Notes under the pieces: generated by a model
Seen by the model: only the letters and a program-made list of their open reading frames with translations
Database searches by the model: none
Told to the model about the DNA's origin: nothing
Shown: piece by piece, positions 6,915 through 14,308 of the stretch
Position numbering within the stretch: the stretch's first letter is position 1
Layout of the letters: each line of letters begins with the position of its first letter
Made by a program: the position numbers and the translations under genes
Assembly: GCA_020062205.1 (NCBI GenBank)
Contig: JAGUWT010000184.1
Location: forward strand, 1 to 18,731
Source: Thermodesulfovibrionales bacterium
Lineage (GTDB): Bacteria; Nitrospirota; Thermodesulfovibrionia; Thermodesulfovibrionales; SM23-35
Direction of reading: 5' to 3'
Length of the DNA: 18,731 nucleotides

Positions 6915-7277
6915 TCACCTGGATATTCTGAGTCTACCATCTTGAAATACACAAAACCTGTTCTTTATTTTATCCTCATATTCCTGTAATATCTTTTTTA
7001 TAAGTTCTACTTTTTCGTTACCTTTTGCATCTTCAATTCTTAAAATTAAGACCCCTGCATGCAACTTACCAGATTTGAATACAAGCTCTCCAAAATCTTT
7101 ATCCATAGTAATTACCATGCGGGATTCATCTGTAGCTATTTTGAGTATCTCAGCATCTTTTGCCTTCGGGTCAATACTTCTTACGGTCTTTACGTCATAG
7201 CCATTTTCTTTCAGCCATACTTCAACCTTTTTCCCCACTCCAACATCAACGAGAAATCTCAATTTACTTTCAGGCAT
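6915..7277 (-). CDS. DUF5615 family PIN-like protein, probable toxin
   Basis: The 120-residue protein matches the DUF5615 (Mut7-C-like, PIN-fold) pattern: N-terminal FLVDVGV with an acidic residue (Asp11), WLKENGYDV, KDAEILKIATDESRMVITMDKDFGELV, and a central GVLILR strand. Such proteins are encoded beside DUF433 proteins and are thought to be ribonuclease toxins. The activity here is inferred. The canonical DEN motif is reduced to DVG, so the Asn/Glu of some relatives is missing, which may weaken the active site. It starts 6 bases after the DUF433 gene with only a weak ribosome binding site. Its last codons (QDGRLRISR) overlap the leader of cmk, and its stop lies 1 base before the cmk ATG. 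Confidence 0.85.
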   Translation of the reverse strand: MPESKLRFLVDVGVGKKVEVWLKENGYDVKTVRSIDPKAKDAEILKIATDESRMVITMDKDFGELVFKSGKLHAGVLILRIEDAKGNEKVELIKKILQEYEDKIKNRFCVFQDGRLRISR

Positions 7278-7283
7278 TAATAT

Positions 7284-7535
7284 TTACCCTGTATTCAAAG
7301 CAAAGACCTGTTCTTCGCTAATACGTTCAGAGGCATATAGCAAAACTGCCTGAATGTCTTCTCTTTCGAGTTCAGGGTAATCCTCCAATAGTTCGTCAAC
7401 TGTAACCCCGCCTGCAAGGGCTTTTAATATCTGCTCCACTGTTATTCTTAATCCTCTAATCGTTGGCTTGCCAACCATTACAGCAGGATCAACTGTGATG
7501 CGCTTTAATAAATCGACATTTTGTTGTTTATACAT
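7284..7535 (-). CDS. DUF433 family protein, probable antitoxin
   Basis: The 83-residue protein has the DUF433 hallmark: RITVDPAVMVGKPTIRGLRITVEQILKALAGG.VTVDELLEDYPELEREDIQAVLLYA. The family has a winged or homeodomain-like helix-turn-helix and usually precedes a DUF5615 gene. The pair is regarded as a type II toxin-antitoxin module. The ATG has a strong ribosome binding site AGGAGG about 7 bases upstream, unlike the weak one of its partner, which fits production of excess antitoxin. A possible promoter lies just upstream (7568-7595). It may also bind and repress that promoter, but no operator is clear. Confidence 0.87.
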   Translation of the reverse strand: MYKQQNVDLLKRITVDPAVMVGKPTIRGLRITVEQILKALAGGVTVDELLEDYPELEREDIQAVLLYASERISEEQVFALNTG

Positions 7536-7623
7536 TTTTAATACCTCCTATTTCAGGCTTATATTTAGTTATAATCTGGTCTCTGATGTTTTCAATCTCT
7601 TCCAAAATATCAGATTTTTCCAT
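7528..7623 (-). CDS. Small ORF of 31 codons between mod and the DUF433 gene
   Basis: An ATG at 7623 opens a 31-codon frame, MEKSDILEEIENIRDQII followed by TKYKPEIGGIKNV. Its stop lies inside the first codons of the DUF433 gene (8 bases of overlap). GGGAG lies about 9 bases before the ATG. The frame is also open back to the mod stop codon, 11 codons upstream, with which it is in phase. The charged helical sequence ILEEIENIRDQIITKYKP weakly recalls the N-terminus of small nucleotidyltransferase or antitoxin-type proteins, but I do not recognise it. It may be a leader peptide that couples DUF433 translation, a gene remnant, or chance. Confidence 0.4.
   Translation of the reverse strand: MEKSDILEEIENIRDQIITKYKPEIGGIKNV
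7568..7595 (-). promoter_or_regulatory. Candidate internal promoter for the toxin-antitoxin pair
   Basis: On the minus strand TTGAAA (7595-7590) and TATAAC (7573-7568) are separated by 16 bases. Transcription would start near 7561, about 26 bases before the DUF433 ATG and ahead of its AGGAGG. Each hexamer differs from consensus by one base. It lies inside the small ORF. In AT-rich DNA such matches can arise by chance. Confidence 0.35.
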
Positions 7624-7656
7624 CGGAAAGATCTCCCTCACCTTAACCCACTCTAT

Positions 7657-9456
7657 TTACGATACCTCAAAAACATTTATGACCTCTTCTCCGAGCATAT
7701 CAATAATTTTTACTGCTACTTTTATTTTTGATTTTTGAATCTCGATCTCATATTCTCCTTTGACTAAGTCGTCCTTTTTCTCTGGGACATCTGAGTAAAT
7801 GATATGGAAGGTTTTGCCATCATAATTATTGTCAATCAATACAGTGTCAATCATACTTCTAAAATCTGGGATTTTTACTTTAAAGAGTTTATTGTCAATA
7901 TTTAGTCGTTCAACTATTGTTGGTGAGATAAAATTCTTTATCTCTATTCTTGCCAGTTTGTCATTCTGAGCGGAGCGAAGAACCTTTATTTTTGCTTCTG
8001 CTGGTTTGTGGATTAAGAAACTTCCATATTTTTTATCTGTCTTTAGTTCAATTATTTTAATTTTGTTCACAGGATGTTTTTTATTCCATTCATCAATCCA
8101 TGAGTCAGCCGCTAATTCTTTACCGAGACAAACGATGGTAATATCCCTATCCTCGTCAGGCCTTTTCTTCAATTCGTCTTTAAGTAGTTGTAAATCCAGA
8201 AGGGTTAATGGATGGTTAAAATCAATAATTTTTACAAGATTTTTTCCTAAGGTTCCATCAAAAAATCTATCGGTTCTTGTTCTTTGAATACCGATATGCT
8301 GGACTGCAAGCTCTATCGCTTCGGTTCTTAAAAGTTGTAAGTCATAATTATTGACCTTGTAAATGGCAAAAGTGTGATAATTTGTTTCCTTTTTCTTTAT
8401 CTGTTCACTTATTATTTTTTGTAGTTCTCTACTTGTTAAATGGATTGCTCCTTTGTTTATATCACAACCAATCCATCGTCTATTTAATTCTTGTGCGGCT
8501 ATAGCTGTTGTGCCTGAACCGATAAAACAATCTAAGACAATCTCATCCTCATTTGAAGAAGCTTTGATAATCCTTTTTAGTAATCCACGAGGCTTTTGGG
8601 TTCGAAAATCTGTTAAATCACTCGAATAACTTACAACTTGTAATGAGGTAACACCTTCTTGAGGAAAAACGCCCCAAACATCTTCAATTGGTAAACCTTT
8701 TCCTTTTGGACGTCCACCCCATCTTTCATAATCGGGGGGATAGGGTACATAATCTTTATTGAAAATAAAGCTTTCTTTGCTTTTAACATAAAACAGTATA
8801 GTTTCATGATTTCTTATCCAATTTTTTGCGGTTGACTTATAGCCCGATACCCATCCTAATCTCCAAATAATTTCTCGTTGAAAATTTTCTGCACCAAAAA
8901 TTTCATCAAGCATTAATCTGATGTAACTATTGACTCGATGATCTATATGCACATAAATACTTCCTGTTTCATTTAACAACTCTTTTAATAACATTAACCT
9001 CTCATACATAAACTGCAAATAGGTATCATTATTCCAGATATCAAAATACATTGTCTGCTGTAAGATAGAAGCTTCATCTTCTTCTATCCGCCCTAAATTC
9101 TTTAACCCCCGCAGTTCAACCTTTCTCACATAATCTGCACCGCTTTTAAATGGTGGATCAATATAAATTAAGTCAATTTTCCCTCTAAATCCTAACTCTA
9201 AAAGTGTTGCAAGGACATCTTTATTATCTCCGTGAAATAGTAAATTATGCCAATTATCCTTTAATTCATTGTAGGAGATTGCTTCGGCTTCGCCTCGCAA
9301 TGACAGGCGGGTGGTTGGGTCAAAAACTTCTACTATTTGGGCAGGAAAGCCCTTCACATAATCTAAAGGCTTTTTACCTACCCATTGAAGCATGGGTCTA
9401 CCTTTGGCAGGGGTGATTTTGAGTTTATTTTCTGGCATCTTTGCCCCCGTACTCAT
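7657..9456 (-). CDS. mod: Type III restriction-modification system DNA methyltransferase (Mod)
   Basis: Mod recognises the target and methylates adenine at N6. It is also needed for cleavage by Res. The 599-residue protein has the beta-class order: catalytic motif IV DPPF at 100-103 (DLIYIDPPFKSG), then the target recognition region, then the AdoMet motif DCFIGSGTT (309-317) and RRWIGCDIN. N-terminal LLFHGDNKDVL is typical of these enzymes. The start ATG at 9456 lies inside the end of res (32-base overlap) with AGAGAGG upstream. Methionine 7 at 9438 is an alternative. Two repeats are read in frame: one gives RLSLRGEAEAIS (about 50-61), just before the SAM/catalytic core, and the other VLRSAQNDKLA (about 492-502) in the C-terminal domain. 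Base content looks more AT-rich than the flanking core genes, which suggests acquisition. Confidence 0.93.
   Translation of the reverse strand: MSTGAKMPENKLKITPAKGRPMLQWVGKKPLDYVKGFPAQIVEVFDPTTRLSLRGEAEAISYNELKDNWHNLLFHGDNKDVLATLLELGFRGKIDLIYIDPPFKSGADYVRKVELRGLKNLGRIEEDEASILQQTMYFDIWNNDTYLQFMYERLMLLKELLNETGSIYVHIDHRVNSYIRLMLDEIFGAENFQREIIWRLGWVSGYKSTAKNWIRNHETILFYVKSKESFIFNKDYVPYPPDYERWGGRPKGKGLPIEDVWGVFPQEGVTSLQVVSYSSDLTDFRTQKPRGLLKRIIKASSNEDEIVLDCFIGSGTTAIAAQELNRRWIGCDINKGAIHLTSRELQKIISEQIKKKETNYHTFAIYKVNNYDLQLLRTEAIELAVQHIGIQRTRTDRFFDGTLGKNLVKIIDFNHPLTLLDLQLLKDELKKRPDEDRDITIVCLGKELAADSWIDEWNKKHPVNKIKIIELKTDKKYGSFLIHKPAEAKIKVLRSAQNDKLARIEIKNFISPTIVERLNIDNKLFKVKIPDFRSMIDTVLIDNNYDGKTFHIIYSDVPEKKDDLVKGEYEIEIQKSKIKVAVKIIDMLGEEVINVFEVS
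7957..7988. repeat. TGTCATTCTGAGCG-type dispersed repeat inside mod
   Basis: The segment begins TTTGTCATTCTGAGCGGAG and continues CGAAGAACCTTTAT. From memory this closely resembles a dispersed element (TGTCATTCTGAGCG..GCGAAGAATCT) common in many draft bacterial genomes. On the coding strand it is read without a stop as VLRSAQNDKL. It shares the leading TGTCAT with the copies at 9273-9313 (reverse strand) and 18690-18715. Confidence 0.75.
9273..9313. repeat. TGTCATTGCGAGG-type dispersed repeat inside mod
   Basis: On the minus strand the element reads CCCGCCTGTCATTGCGAGGC then GAAGCCGAAGCAATCTCC. ATTGC and GCAAT near its ends form an inverted repeat. It is translated without a stop as RLSLRGEAEAIS. 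The segment sits near the N-terminus of Mod between VEVFDP and ELKDNWHNLLFHGDN, which are adjacent or nearly so in relatives as I recall them. Confidence 0.78.
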
Positions 9457-12076
9457 AAATTGCCTCTCTAACCTTATTTATATTCTCAAATCCTATCTCA
9501 TCTCTATCAGTAATCAAGATTTCATATTTTAACCTATCAGGATTTAAGCCCTCTATCTCTTTAATGGCTTTTTCCTTTGCTTCATCACGGTAAGTCTCCG
9601 CTTTAATTTCAACTATGAGCATCTTGCCATTTTTCTTTTTTATCAAAAAATCAGGCGTGTAGTTATGCCATCTACCATCTTTACCTTTGTATTCGAAGAT
9701 AAAATCCGTCTTGTTAAGGTCAGTTATTGCCCCGGTAAAGTAAATATCTTCAACATCTGCTGGGTCTTCATTTAACATATTCAAAAGGTTAATAAAGAAA
9801 TCTTTTTCTGGATTTGAGTCAAAGTTATATGGGGAGTAATGGAATCCAAAATCCAATTCTAATTGATACCATTCCTTGTTTTGCTCTTTAAATGGCTCAT
9901 ATTTTAATAAAAGATTCTCTCTATCTTTGTGATATACAATTTCTGTTGTGTAAATTGTTTTTCCTTCTTTTTCTTCTTTATTGAAATCTTTATGCTTAAT
10001 TAAAGCGAGGGCAACTTCAACTTCCTCTTCTGTTATTGTCCAATTTTTTAGTTTTTCTTCCAATTGTTTTTTAACATCATTTGCGTGGCTTTCTGGAATT
10101 TCTCCATCTGGATACATAGTTTTTATCTTTTCATATATTTCCATAAGCGATAATCTGTATAGAGATGAAAGTTCAACAGCAAAGGAATAAGCATCAACAA
10201 AGTCCTCCTCTATTATCAATTTTTCTTCTTTTTGGGTTATTAGCACACCTTTTCTATCAAGAATGTCTTTCAAATCATAAATAGTTTTTTTATATTCTTC
10301 AGTTTTAATTTCTGGTTTTTGAATTTCTACCCGCTCAAAATCTACTTTTTTATCAAGAGGAATAACCTTTAATATTTTCTTTTTAAGTAGTACTGGTGGG
10401 ATTTCCGTCTTTCTTAAGATTAATCTTTCCTTTCTAAGGTTCGGTGATGCTAAATTTAGCTCCTGAAGTGTCTCACCATAGGTTTCTTTTAACTGAGAAT
10501 CTAAAATTTTCACATTCTGCCGAGATAAGTATATTTTTGCTTTATGTTTATTTCCTGGTATTTGTCTTAAGCACCGGGATGCAGCTTGTAGGCAAAAGTT
10601 ATTGCTTGCTTTAAGTTCCCTCGCTAAAGCGGTTGCATATAAAGAGGGACAATTCCATCCTTCGGTCCCCTTATTAACAAGAAGAAAGACCCTGTAGGCC
10701 AAATATGGGTCATTTATTCTATTATCAAATAGATCCTTTATCTCATCTTTTGATTCGTTGTGAACTTCTAAAACAATAGATGGGTCTTCTCTAATTTCTA
10801 ATAATGTTTTCTCTACGATCGGTTTAGCATTTTGTAGGTCGTCTATCTTAGGAAAATAAAGGGCAACTTTTGCAGGACTTTCATCGTAAATTTTTAAATC
10901 TTTATAATTTTTAAAGAAATCAGTAATTACATCCCTGATAAATTGTTTATCTTCTACCTCTGGGTAAGCAACAATATTCCCTCTAACGTCTTTTAGGATT
11001 CCATCTCTAATCCCTTGTGATAATCCATACCAATAAATGACATCTTTAAGGATTTGTTTGCCATAATATGGTGTCCCAGTGGTGTTAACTACAACTAAAA
11101 CATTTGTTTTTTCTGTTAAGTAGTTAACTGTTTGTCTCACTCTTTTCAAGTCTTCACCAAGTGCCATTCCATAGGTATGGTGGGCTTCGTCAGAGAAGAT
11201 AGCGAGATTAGGAAGGGAAGCAATTGTTTGTAGTCTTCGATTGGCTACTTCTTGTTTTATTGCATCTTCTTGGGATGCGTCAGCAAATAAATCTTTGATC
11301 AGAGATTTAGTAATCGTTTGCTTTTGAATCCTTATTTTTTCGGTGTTAGTAACCACTATATTAAAACTACTTTCTTTAATTATAGGAATGTCTTTTTCTC
11401 CATCTCTGGTATAGGTGAATTTAACCGATGTGATAAATTCTTTATATAATCTGGGCGGGAGAATTTTTTCATAAGGAATATCAGAAAGTTCCTTTAATGC
11501 ACCTAATATTGTCTTACCAGGAGCAAAGACCAAAGCATTTTTAACGAAGTTTGTGTTATCAGATTCTTCAAGAGCCATTGCAAATTCACCTGCAATAATT
11601 GTCCCGATTAAAATTGTCTTGCCTGCCCCCATGGCCAAGGCAAGGATATAACTTGGATAAGTCAGGATAAGGGTTTCTCTAAGGGCTTCTTGCTTATATT
11701 TCTTTACAAATTCATCGTCGGTTCTTATTTTCTCCAATATCGAGCTTATTCCGCCGCCAGAGATGGCAATTCTTTTCCAATCCTCATCAGTGAGTTGAAT
11801 ATTCAAGACATCCAGCAGCACTTCTCCCTGAAAATACTTTTTATATAAATCAAAGACATGTGGAGTTTTTTCAATAAGTCTTAAATACCAATAAGTTTCA
11901 AGGGCTTCAAACTGGGCTTTTCGTAAGAAACGAAAGGTTTGAGTTTCAGAATCGTAGTTGAAGTTGAGAATTTCAGAGATAACTGGATACTCTGTTTTAT
12001 AATCTGAATCTCTCCACTCTGCAACCTTAGATTTTAGTATGTTATGTAAGGTCATAAGATGAATGTAGTTGGTCAC
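9425..12076 (-). CDS. res: Type III restriction enzyme Res subunit (helicase-nuclease)
   Basis: Res is the ATP-dependent motor and endonuclease that cuts when two unmodified sites are engaged by the Res-Mod complex. The 883-residue protein is full length. Walker A is AMGAGKTI (148-155), the DEAH box is in SDEAHH (295-300), and NTTGTPYY (331-338), NKGTEGWNCPS (468-478) and AASRCLRQIPG (498-508) are the later helicase motifs. A C-terminal PD-(D/E)XK nuclease is visible as PDF at 808-810 and EIK at 823-825 (VEIKAE). The start is GTG at 12076, 9 bases after aroA, with a weak ribosome binding site. Methionine 8 at 12055 (MTLHNILKSKVAEW) would be an equally plausible start. It precedes mod, whereas in classical EcoP1/EcoP15 the order is mod then res. 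Base content is visibly AT-rich. Confidence 0.93.
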   Translation of the reverse strand: MTNYIHLMTLHNILKSKVAEWRDSDYKTEYPVISEILNFNYDSETQTFRFLRKAQFEALETYWYLRLIEKTPHVFDLYKKYFQGEVLLDVLNIQLTDEDWKRIAISGGGISSILEKIRTDDEFVKKYKQEALRETLILTYPSYILALAMGAGKTILIGTIIAGEFAMALEESDNTNFVKNALVFAPGKTILGALKELSDIPYEKILPPRLYKEFITSVKFTYTRDGEKDIPIIKESSFNIVVTNTEKIRIQKQTITKSLIKDLFADASQEDAIKQEVANRRLQTIASLPNLAIFSDEAHHTYGMALGEDLKRVRQTVNYLTEKTNVLVVVNTTGTPYYGKQILKDVIYWYGLSQGIRDGILKDVRGNIVAYPEVEDKQFIRDVITDFFKNYKDLKIYDESPAKVALYFPKIDDLQNAKPIVEKTLLEIREDPSIVLEVHNESKDEIKDLFDNRINDPYLAYRVFLLVNKGTEGWNCPSLYATALARELKASNNFCLQAASRCLRQIPGNKHKAKIYLSRQNVKILDSQLKETYGETLQELNLASPNLRKERLILRKTEIPPVLLKKKILKVIPLDKKVDFERVEIQKPEIKTEEYKKTIYDLKDILDRKGVLITQKEEKLIIEEDFVDAYSFAVELSSLYRLSLMEIYEKIKTMYPDGEIPESHANDVKKQLEEKLKNWTITEEEVEVALALIKHKDFNKEEKEGKTIYTTEIVYHKDRENLLLKYEPFKEQNKEWYQLELDFGFHYSPYNFDSNPEKDFFINLLNMLNEDPADVEDIYFTGAITDLNKTDFIFEYKGKDGRWHNYTPDFLIKKKNGKMLIVEIKAETYRDEAKEKAIKEIEGLNPDRLKYEILITDRDEIGFENINKVREAIYEYGGKDARK

Positions 12077-12085
12077 TGATGCCCA

Positions 12086-13465
12086 TTACTCTGTTAGCCT
12101 CATTAATATTTCAAAAAATCCCGGGAACGATATGTTCACAGATGAAATGCCATTTATCGTCGTTGTCCCATCAGCAATAAGGGCTGCTATTGACATCGCC
12201 ATTGCAATCCTGTGGTCTCCATAACTTTCTATAATAGTACCTTTCAATCCACACTTTCCTTTAATACTCAGCCCGTCCTCAAACTCCTCAATTTCTATTC
12301 CCATCTTCCTGAGTTCTGTTGCCATTGCCTTTATCCTGTCAGATTCTTTTACACGCAACTCCTCCGCTCCACGAATAGTTGTGATTCCTGTAGCCTGAGT
12401 TGCTGCTACACACAGGATAGGAAACTCATCAATAAGGGAAGGGATTTTTTCTTTCGTTATTTGTACTGCGTTGAGTTCTTTCCCACCTTTGCAATATATA
12501 TCTGCAACAGGTTCACCTACAAAAAGTGACGAGTGATGAGTGATGAGGGGTGAGTTAAGAGAAATGTCCCTTATATTAGTTAATTCAATATTTGCTCCCA
12601 TCTGTTTTAAAACTTCTAAAAGTCCTGTTCTCGTTGGGTTTACTCCCACATTTTTTATCAGTATTTCTGAGTCAGGAACTAAAAGGGCTGCAACGATAAA
12701 GAATGCAGCAGATGAAAAATCCCCCGGTACATATATATCTGTACCCCTTAATTCCGTCCCACCTTTAATCTTGATATGAAGGCCTTCAACCGTTATTTCT
12801 GCACCAAGGGCAGGGAGCATCCGTTCTGTATGGTCCCTTGATTGAAAGGGTTCTATAACCTCTGTCTCTCCTTCTGCATAAAGCCCTGCAAGGAGGATAG
12901 CAGATTTTACCTGAGCACTCGCTACAGGCATAGTATATTTAATTGCATGGAGTCTTCCCCCCTTGATTGCGACGGGTGGATATTTGTCCCCAGCCCTTGC
13001 CATTATCTCTGCACCCATCTGCCTTAATGGGGTAATAACCCTTGCCATCGGCCTTTGCCTTAAGGATTCATCACCAGTAAGGACGGAGAAAAATGGGTTA
13101 CCTGAAAGTACCCCTGCAATGAGTCGTATTGTCGTGCCAGAATTTCCACAGTTTATGACATCAAAAGGCTCCTTAAGGCCATATAATCCCTTCCCGTGAA
13201 CTATAAGTTCGCCTGAAAATCCCCCCTTACCCCCCTTTACTAAGGGGGGGGATGGGGGGATTACAATCTCCTGAATTTCCACGCCGAGCTTTCTGAATGC
13301 ATTAAGGGTGCTCATTGTATCTTCAGCTCTGAGGAAGTTTTTTATATTGCTCTTACCTTTTGAAAGGGAAGAGAAGAAGACCGCCCTGTGGGATATGGAT
13401 TTATCAGGGGGAGGAGAAATTTCACCTTTAAACCATCTTGCCTTTGTAAGTTCAATTCTGTCCAA
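12086..13465 (-). CDS. aroA: 3-phosphoshikimate 1-carboxyvinyltransferase (EPSP synthase) with two repeat-derived insertions
   Basis: EPSP synthase joins shikimate-3-phosphate and phosphoenolpyruvate in the shikimate pathway. The family motifs are all present: PDKSISHR (20-27), NCGNSGTTIR (105-114), DESLRQRPM (132-140), SAQVKSA (183-189), DEFPIL (346-351) and VKESDRI (372-378), plus SYGDHRIAMA (414-423). The expected catalytic residues Lys22, Asp346 and Glu374 are retained. It has 459 residues against the usual 425-435. The excess matches two repeat-encoded segments: residues about 66-84 (IPPSPPLVKGGKGGFS) and about 298-315 (NSPLITHHSSLF). The start is TTG at 13465, overlapping tyrA by 14 bases, with AAGG a few bases upstream. 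It is followed after 9 bases by the restriction genes. Class is type I-like by motifs. Confidence 0.95.
   Translation of the reverse strand: MDRIELTKARWFKGEISPPPDKSISHRAVFFSSLSKGKSNIKNFLRAEDTMSTLNAFRKLGVEIQEIVIPPSPPLVKGGKGGFSGELIVHGKGLYGLKEPFDVINCGNSGTTIRLIAGVLSGNPFFSVLTGDESLRQRPMARVITPLRQMGAEIMARAGDKYPPVAIKGGRLHAIKYTMPVASAQVKSAILLAGLYAEGETEVIEPFQSRDHTERMLPALGAEITVEGLHIKIKGGTELRGTDIYVPGDFSSAAFFIVAALLVPDSEILIKNVGVNPTRTGLLEVLKQMGANIELTNIRDISLNSPLITHHSSLFVGEPVADIYCKGGKELNAVQITKEKIPSLIDEFPILCVAATQATGITTIRGAEELRVKESDRIKAMATELRKMGIEIEEFEDGLSIKGKCGLKGTIIESYGDHRIAMAMSIAALIADGTTTINGISSVNISFPGFFEILMRLTE
12524..12560. repeat. GAGTGATGAGTGATGAG direct repeat inside aroA
   Basis: Units GTGACGA, GTGATGA, GTGATGA and the variant GGGTGAG follow each other with about 7-base periodicity. 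On the coding strand they read as TCATCACTCATCACTC, giving LITHHSSLF. The insertion lies between TNIRDI and VGEPVADI. The frame is kept. Confidence 0.7.
13217..13262. repeat. GC-tract palindrome inside aroA (second copy of the cmk element)
   Basis: AAATCCCCCC, a second C tract and TTTACTAA are mirrored by two G tracts and GGATT. It aligns along its full length with the cmk copy at 6608-6652, allowing for one inserted base and a few changes. It is read on the coding strand as PPSPPLVKGGKGGFS, in the same frame as in cmk. It sits after the N-terminal GVEI strand. Confidence 0.85.
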
Positions 13466-14306
13466 TACCTTCCCTCAGTATCCGGGCCCTCTTGAATTCC
13501 CTTTCCAGGGACTCAGAATCAGAAGCCCTGAGATGCTGGCTTAACCTTTCAAGATTGTTTTTGAAAATCGATAGGGATTCAAGGAGGTTATCCTTATTCA
13601 AAAGACAGATATCACGCCATAGCTCTGGGGAGCTCGATGCTATCCTTGTCGTATCCATAAACCCCTGTCCGGAAAACTTCAGATATGAACTGTCTCTATC
13701 AGCTACTGTATTCATAATTGCATACGCAATGAGATGAGGCAGATGACTAACGAATGCATAGATCCGGTCATGTTCGTGGGGATTTATTAACTCTATAACA
13801 GAGCCGAAGGTTTTCCATAGAGCAATAACCTTTTCAAGGGCGTTTTTGTCAGTCTTTTCTGTGGGTGTGATAACGCACTTAGCACGATGAAAGAGATCTG
13901 CTGTTGCGGTATCAATCCCTGAACGGTTACTCCCAGTTATCGGGTGGCAACCAACAAACCAGACGTTTTCTGGCATGAATGCTTCCATATCGAAAACGAG
14001 TCCCCCCTTTACACTTCCAACATCTGTTACTATGGAACCATTTTTCAGAGAACTACGGATTTTTTTAATAATATCAAGAAAGCTTCCAACCGGAGACGCA
14101 AAGAGCACAAGGTCTGAACCATGACAGGCTTCTGAAGGATCAATATGATAATCGTCAATGATTCCCTTTTCCTTCGCCCTCTGCAGGTTACCTTCTCTCC
14201 TTCCGCAGCCAATGATTTCGTTACAGAGTCCATATTTCTTCATTGCAAGGGCAAAAGATGCCCCAATCAGCCCAACGCCAAGTATGGTTATCTTATTAAA
14301 ATGCAT
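13452..14306 (-). CDS. tyrA: Prephenate dehydrogenase
   Basis: The enzyme oxidises prephenate to 4-hydroxyphenylpyruvate for tyrosine. I chose the ATG at 14306, giving 284 residues beginning MHFNKITILGVGLIGASFAL. The Rossmann motif GVGLIG is at 10-15. DVGSVKG, CHPITGSNRSGID and VSHLPHLIAYA are the conserved catalytic-site segments. An in-frame extension up to 14339 would add MNHREHREKKI, but that DNA is a dispersed repeat and is probably untranslated leader. It is preceded by aroF (69 bases away) and overlaps the aroA start by 14 bases. No ACT domain is present, so tyrosine feedback may act elsewhere, for example on AroF. Confidence 0.94.
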   Translation of the reverse strand: MHFNKITILGVGLIGASFALAMKKYGLCNEIIGCGRREGNLQRAKEKGIIDDYHIDPSEACHGSDLVLFASPVGSFLDIIKKIRSSLKNGSIVTDVGSVKGGLVFDMEAFMPENVWFVGCHPITGSNRSGIDTATADLFHRAKCVITPTEKTDKNALEKVIALWKTFGSVIELINPHEHDRIYAFVSHLPHLIAYAIMNTVADRDSSYLKFSGQGFMDTTRIASSSPELWRDICLLNKDNLLESLSIFKNNLERLSQHLRASDSESLEREFKRARILREGIGQN

Positions 14307-14308
14307 TA

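Noticed and set aside
6914..6952. Longer Cmk start (GTG at 6952 or ATG at 6940)
   Set aside because: These would add up to 13 residues before the conserved MGKVIAIDGPSG and overlap the toxin gene by more than 20 bases. The family usually begins at the chosen methionine.
9425..12076. res as a general helicase of the DEAD family unrelated to restriction
   Set aside because: The C-terminal PD..EIK nuclease region, the neighbouring mod and the overall length fit Type III Res.
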